DNA of 64,000 bases from Ehretia macrophylla (Eukaryota; Streptophyta; Magnoliopsida; Boraginales; Ehretiaceae): assembly GCA_037974665.1 (NCBI GenBank), contig CM075775.1:39334152-39398151 (forward strand), read 5' to 3'. Below are positions 59,701 to 64,000 of this stretch, in pieces (within the stretch, counting starts at the first letter, position 1; each line of letters begins with the position of its first letter). Position numbers and translations under genes: made by a program. The notes below the pieces were generated by a model, which worked only from the letters and a program-made list of their open reading frames with translations, made no database searches and had not been told where the DNA came from.

Positions 59701-62700
59701 ACTCCTTACGAATCAAAAGTTATGGGCACCAGAGCAAAGGGGACTTGATCCCGCGCCCCACGCCCTCAGTTTGCGGGCCTAGCCTCTACGTGAAGCGAAG
59801 ATGTCTTGCCTAAGGTGCCATGGGATTCGGCAAAAGAAATGTGATGGATTAGGTTGTCATCTTTTTCGCGACTCATGACGTACGATACGTGATGAAAAAA
59901 TAGCGCAAAAGAATAAAAGTATCCAGAAACTGACGAAAACTTTTGATTTTGGGCTCTGAAAACAGGCGCAGCTGAGCACGTTTGTTGCGCCCGTCGTAAA
60001 GCTCTCAGAGAGCTTTCCAACGGTATACTGTGCACCGCGTAACTCCTTACAGATCAAAAGTTATGGGCACCGGAGCGACGAAGACCTGGTCCCAAGCCCC
60101 ACGCCTTCGGTTTGCGGGCCAACCTCTACATGATGCGAAGTTGTCTTGCCCAAGGTGCCATGGGATTCGGTAATAGAAATTTGATGGGTTAGGTTACCAT
60201 CCTTTTCGAGGCTCACGACGTACGATCCGGGTCGGAAAAACAGTGCAAAAGAAGAAAAGTATCCTGAAACTGATGAAAATGTTTGATTTTGGGCCGCGAA
60301 AAAAGGCGTAGCCGAGCAGGCTTGATGCCCCTCTCGTAGAGCTCTTAAAGAGCTTTCCAACGGTATGTTGTACGCCGCGTAACTCCTTACGAATCAAAAG
60401 TTATGGGCACTGGAGCAACGGATACCTGGTCCCAAGCCCCACGCCCTCGGTTTGCGGGCCCAGCCTCTACGTGAAGCTAAGATATCTTGCCTAAGGGGTT
60501 GTGGGATTCGGTAATAGAAATGTGATGGGTTAGGTTGTCGTCCTTTTCGCTGCTCACGACGTACGATTCGGGAAGGAAAAACAGCGCAAAAGAAGAAAAG
60601 TGTCCCAAAACTGATGAAAATATTTGATTTTGGGATCCAAAAAAAGGCACAACTGAGCAGGCCTGCTGCCCTCGTCGTAGAGCTCTCGAAGAGCTTTCCA
60701 ACGGTATGTTTTGCGCCGCGTAACTCCTTACGAATCAAAAGTTATGGGATCCAGAGGAATGGAGACATGGTCCCAAGCCCCACACACTTGGTTTGTGGGC
60801 CCAGCCTCTAAGTGAAGTGAAGATGTCTTGCCCAAGGTCCCGTGGGATTCAGTAATAGAAATGTGATGGATTAGGTTGTCGTCCTTTTCGCGACTCACGA
60901 CATATGATCTGGGATGATAAAACAGTGCAAAAGAAGAAAAGTATCCCGAAACTGATGAAAACTTTCAATTTTGGGCTCTAAAAATAGGAGCAATCAAGCA
61001 GGCTTGCTGCCCTATCATAGAGCTCTCAGAGAGCTTTCCAACGGTATGCTGTACGCCGCGTAACTCCTTATGAATCAAAAGTTATGGGCACCGGAGCGAC
61101 GGAGACTTGGCCCCAAGCCCCACGCCCTCGGTTTGCGGGCCCAGCCTCTACATGAGGTGAAGTTGTCTTGCCCAAGGTGCCGTGGGATTCGATAATAGAA
61201 ATTTGATGGGTTAGGTTGTTCTTCTTTTCGCGGCTAACGACGTCCGATCCGGGATGGAAAAATAGCACAAAAGAAGAAAAGTATCCCGATACTGATGAAA
61301 ACGTTTGATTTTGGGCTTCGTAAATAGGCACAGCCGAGCAAGCTTGATGTCCCCGTCGTAGAGCTTTCGGAGAGCTTTCCAACGGTATGCTGTGCGTTGC
61401 GTAACTCCATACGGATCAAAAATTACGGGCAGCTGAGCGACAAAGACCTGGTCCCAAGCCCCACGCCCTCGGTTTGCAGGCCCAGCCTCTACGTAAGGTG
61501 ATGTTGTCTTGCCCAAGGTGCCGTGGGATTCGGTAATAGAAATGTGATGGATTAGGTTGTCGTCTTTTTCGTGGCTCACGACGTACGATCCAAAATAGAA
61601 AAACAAGCCAAAAGAAGAAAAGTGTCCCAAAAATGATGAAAACGTTCGATTTTGGGCTTGGAAAACAAGCGCAGTAGAGCAGGCTAGCTGCCCCGGTCGT
61701 AGAGCTCTCCGAGAGCTTTCCAACGGTATGTTGTGCGCTGCGTAACTCCTTACGGATCAAAAGTTATGGGCACCGAAGCGACGGAGACCTGGTCCCAAGC
61801 CCCATGCCCTCAGTTTGCTGGCCCAGCCTCTACGTGAGGCGAAGTTTTTTTTCCCAAGCTTCCGTGGGATTCGGTAATAGAAATGTGATGGATTAGGTTG
61901 TCATCCTTTTCGCGGCTCACGACGTACTATCCAGGACGAAAAAAACAGCGCAAAAGAAGAAAAGTCTCCCGAAACTGAAGAAAACATTCGATTTAGGGCT
62001 CCGAAAATTGGTGACTTCAAGCAGGCTTGCTGCCCCTGTCGTAGAGCTCTCAGAGAGCTTTCCAACGGTATGCTGTGCGCCGCGTAACTCCTTACGAATC
62101 AAAAGTAATGGGCACCGAAGCGACGGAGACCTGGTGCTAAGCCCTATGCCCTCGGTTTGCAGGGCCCAGCCTCTACGTGAAGTGAAGTTGTCTTGCCCAA
62201 GGTGTCATGGGATTCGGTAATAGAAATGTGATGGATTATGTTGTCATCCTTTTCGCGGCACACGACGTATGATCCGGGACGGAAAAACAGCGCAAAAGAA
62301 TAAAAGTGTCCTAAAACTAATGAAAACATTTGATTTTGGGCTCCGAAAATAGGCGCAGCAAAGCAGGCTTGCTACCCCCGTCATAGAGCTCCTAAAGTGC
62401 TTTCCAATGGTATGCTGTGTGCCACGTAACTCCTTACGGATCAAAAGTTATGGGCACCGGAGCAACGGAGACCTAGTCCCAAGCCCTACGCCCTCGGTTT
62501 GCGGGCCCAACCTCTACGTGATGCAAAAATGTCTTGCCCAAGGTGCCGTAGGATTTGGTAATAGAAATGTGATGAGATAGGTTGTCATCCTTTTCGTGGC
62601 TCACGACGTACGATTCGGGACGGAAAAATAGTGCAAAAAAAGAAAAGTGTCCCAAAACTGTTGAAAACTTTTGATTTTGGGCTCCGAAAAAAGACGCAAA

Positions 62701-63548
62701 AGAGTAGGCTTGCTGGCCCCATCATAGAGCTCTCAGAGAGCTTTCCAACGGCATGTTGTGCGCCACGTAACTCCTTAGGAATCAAAAGTTATGGGCACCG
62801 GAGACCTGGTCCCAAGCCCCACGCCCTCGATTTGCGGGCCCAGCCTCTACGTGAAGTGAAGATGTCTTCCCCAAGGTGCCGTGGGATTCGGTAATAGAAA
62901 TGTGATGGATTAGATTGTCGTCCTTTTCGCGGCTCACAACGTACGATCCGGGATGATAAAACAACGCAATAGAAGAAAAGTGTCCTGAAACTGATGAAAA
63001 TGTTCGATTTTGGGCTCTGAAAATAGGTGCAGCCGAGCAGGTTTACTGCCCCATCGAAGAGCTCTCAAATAACTTTCCAACGGTATGCTGTGCGCCGCGT
63101 AACTCCTTACGGATCAAAAGTAATGGGCACCGAAGTGACGGAGAATTGGTCCCAAGCCCGACGCCCTCGGTTTGCAGGCCCAGGCTCTATGAGAGGCGAA
63201 GTTGTCTTGCCCAAGGTGCCGTCGGATTCAGTAATAGAAATTTGATGAGTTAGGTTGTCGTCCATTTCGCGGCTTACAACGTACGATCCGGGACGAAAAA
63301 ATAGCGCAAAAGAAGAAAAGTATCCCGAAACTAAGGAAAACATTCTATTTTGGGCTCCGTAAACAGGCGAAGCCTAGCAGGCTTGATCTCCCGTCGTAGA
63401 GCTTTCAGAGAGCTTTCCAATGGTATGCTGTGCGCCCCGTAACTCCTTACGGATCAAAAATTATGGGCACTGGAGCGACGGAGACTTGGTCCCAATCCTC
63501 ACGCCCTCGGTTTGCGGGCCCAGCTTATACATGAGGCGATGTTGTCTT
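56733..63548. repeat. 341-bp satellite, array segment 3 (about 20 monomers)
   Basis: Continuation of the same array after LTR3. Length 6816 bp equals almost exactly 20 monomers. Small losses occur, for example about 10 bp near 62800 ('caccggagacctgg'). The array is cut at 63548 by another Tekay LTR. The longest accidental open frame (244 codons, minus strand, 58982-59716) crosses two monomers. Confidence 0.97.
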
Positions 63549-64000
63549 TGTGAGGCCCGACCTCGATTTGCGTGTGATACCTTGTTTCGTGTGCCCTAAC
63601 CTAGATTTGCGTGCCTTGACCTAGGTTCAAGAATTGTGTTTCGTTTTGTGTGCCTTGCATTGAATTACGTGCATTCATTTAGGGTTGCATGCATTTACTT
63701 GGGAAACGTGCATTCGTCTCTTAGTTCGTGCCCTACCTCGTAGTGCATGCCCTAAACCTAGGAAAGCGTGCCTACACGCTAATCAAGAAAGCATCTTACA
63801 CGAAGCACTAGATCATTAATTAATCCTACAAACTCCACTAACTAATATTAAATTGCTAATTCAACCCACTAGAAGACAAAATCTCACAAAAAGCTAGACA
63901 TTCTTTATTTTTTATTATTTATTCTTTGCATATCCCAAACACACAATTAAATATTGCTCAACCAAGACAAAAATTCAGATTTTGCACAAGCCTTGGCCGA
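63549..64000 (+). mobile_element. Tekay element D: start of an LTR, running off the window
   Basis: TGTGAGGCCCGACCTCG starts within 'gttgtctt', giving a presumed target duplication GTCTT (63544-63548) whose partner lies outside. The 452 bp match the beginning of the LTRs of A, E1a and E1b ('cgtgc' phrases, 'gcttggccga'-type end). Whether it is a full element or a solo LTR cannot be told. Confidence 0.92.

Noticed and set aside
58982-59716. 244-codon open frame on the minus strand, and dozens of 60-130-codon frames across the satellite
   Set aside because: They repeat with the monomers, shift frame because 341 is not a multiple of 3, occur in all three segments with the same text, and show no domain. 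They are by-products of a stop-poor repeat.

Overview
This window is plant nuclear heterochromatin. It holds no intact cellular gene. The evidence for a plant is a pair of plant-specific Ty3/gypsy lineages (a chromodomain-bearing Tekay/Del-type chromovirus and an Athila-type element), an inserted piece of plastid DNA carrying petB and trnN-GUU fragments, and a long tandem satellite. I cannot name the species; a flowering plant is the safe statement.

The backbone is a tandem satellite with a period of about 341 bp, present at 1-1736, 47431-53554 and 56733-63548 (about 43 monomers in all). Everything else sits inside it. Three LTR units interrupt the array: a nested block at 1737-47430 (target-site duplication AAAGT), a solo LTR of a related family at 53555-56732 (duplication TGTCT), and the first 452 bp of another Tekay LTR at 63549-64000, which runs off the window.

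The 45.7-kb block is a set of insertions within insertions. The outermost is Tekay element A (1737-47430; gag-pol at 39391-43910; LTRs of 3480 bp). Its 5' LTR is split at 2718/36610 by an insertion flanked by TTGTG. That insertion carries an Athila-type element E2 on the minus strand (26957-36609) and, at its left end, a 295-bp piece of the same LTR in the opposite orientation (2719-3013). Tekay element E1a (3008-26956) lies against the start of E2's truncated 3' LTR. E1a's 3' LTR is in turn split by Tekay element E1b (13060-25508, duplication CCTTT). E1b's 3' LTR carries a ~437-bp patchwork of plastid DNA (21785-22221). The order of events can therefore be read as satellite, A, E2, E1a, E1b, plastid DNA.

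All gag-pol genes are broken. The three Tekay copies carry many premature stops, mostly at former CAG, CGA or TGG codons, which is what deamination of methylated cytosine would produce. E1a has also lost the end of its integrase and its chromodomain. E2 is the best preserved: a 1439-codon open stretch covers part of gag, protease, reverse transcriptase, RNase H and most of integrase, with one frameshift, two stops and a changed RNase H active-site residue. None of the elements looks able to move by itself. The main interest is structural: the depth of nesting, the insertion with the same LTR end at both borders, and three independent insertions falling within 15 bp of the same place in the satellite monomer.
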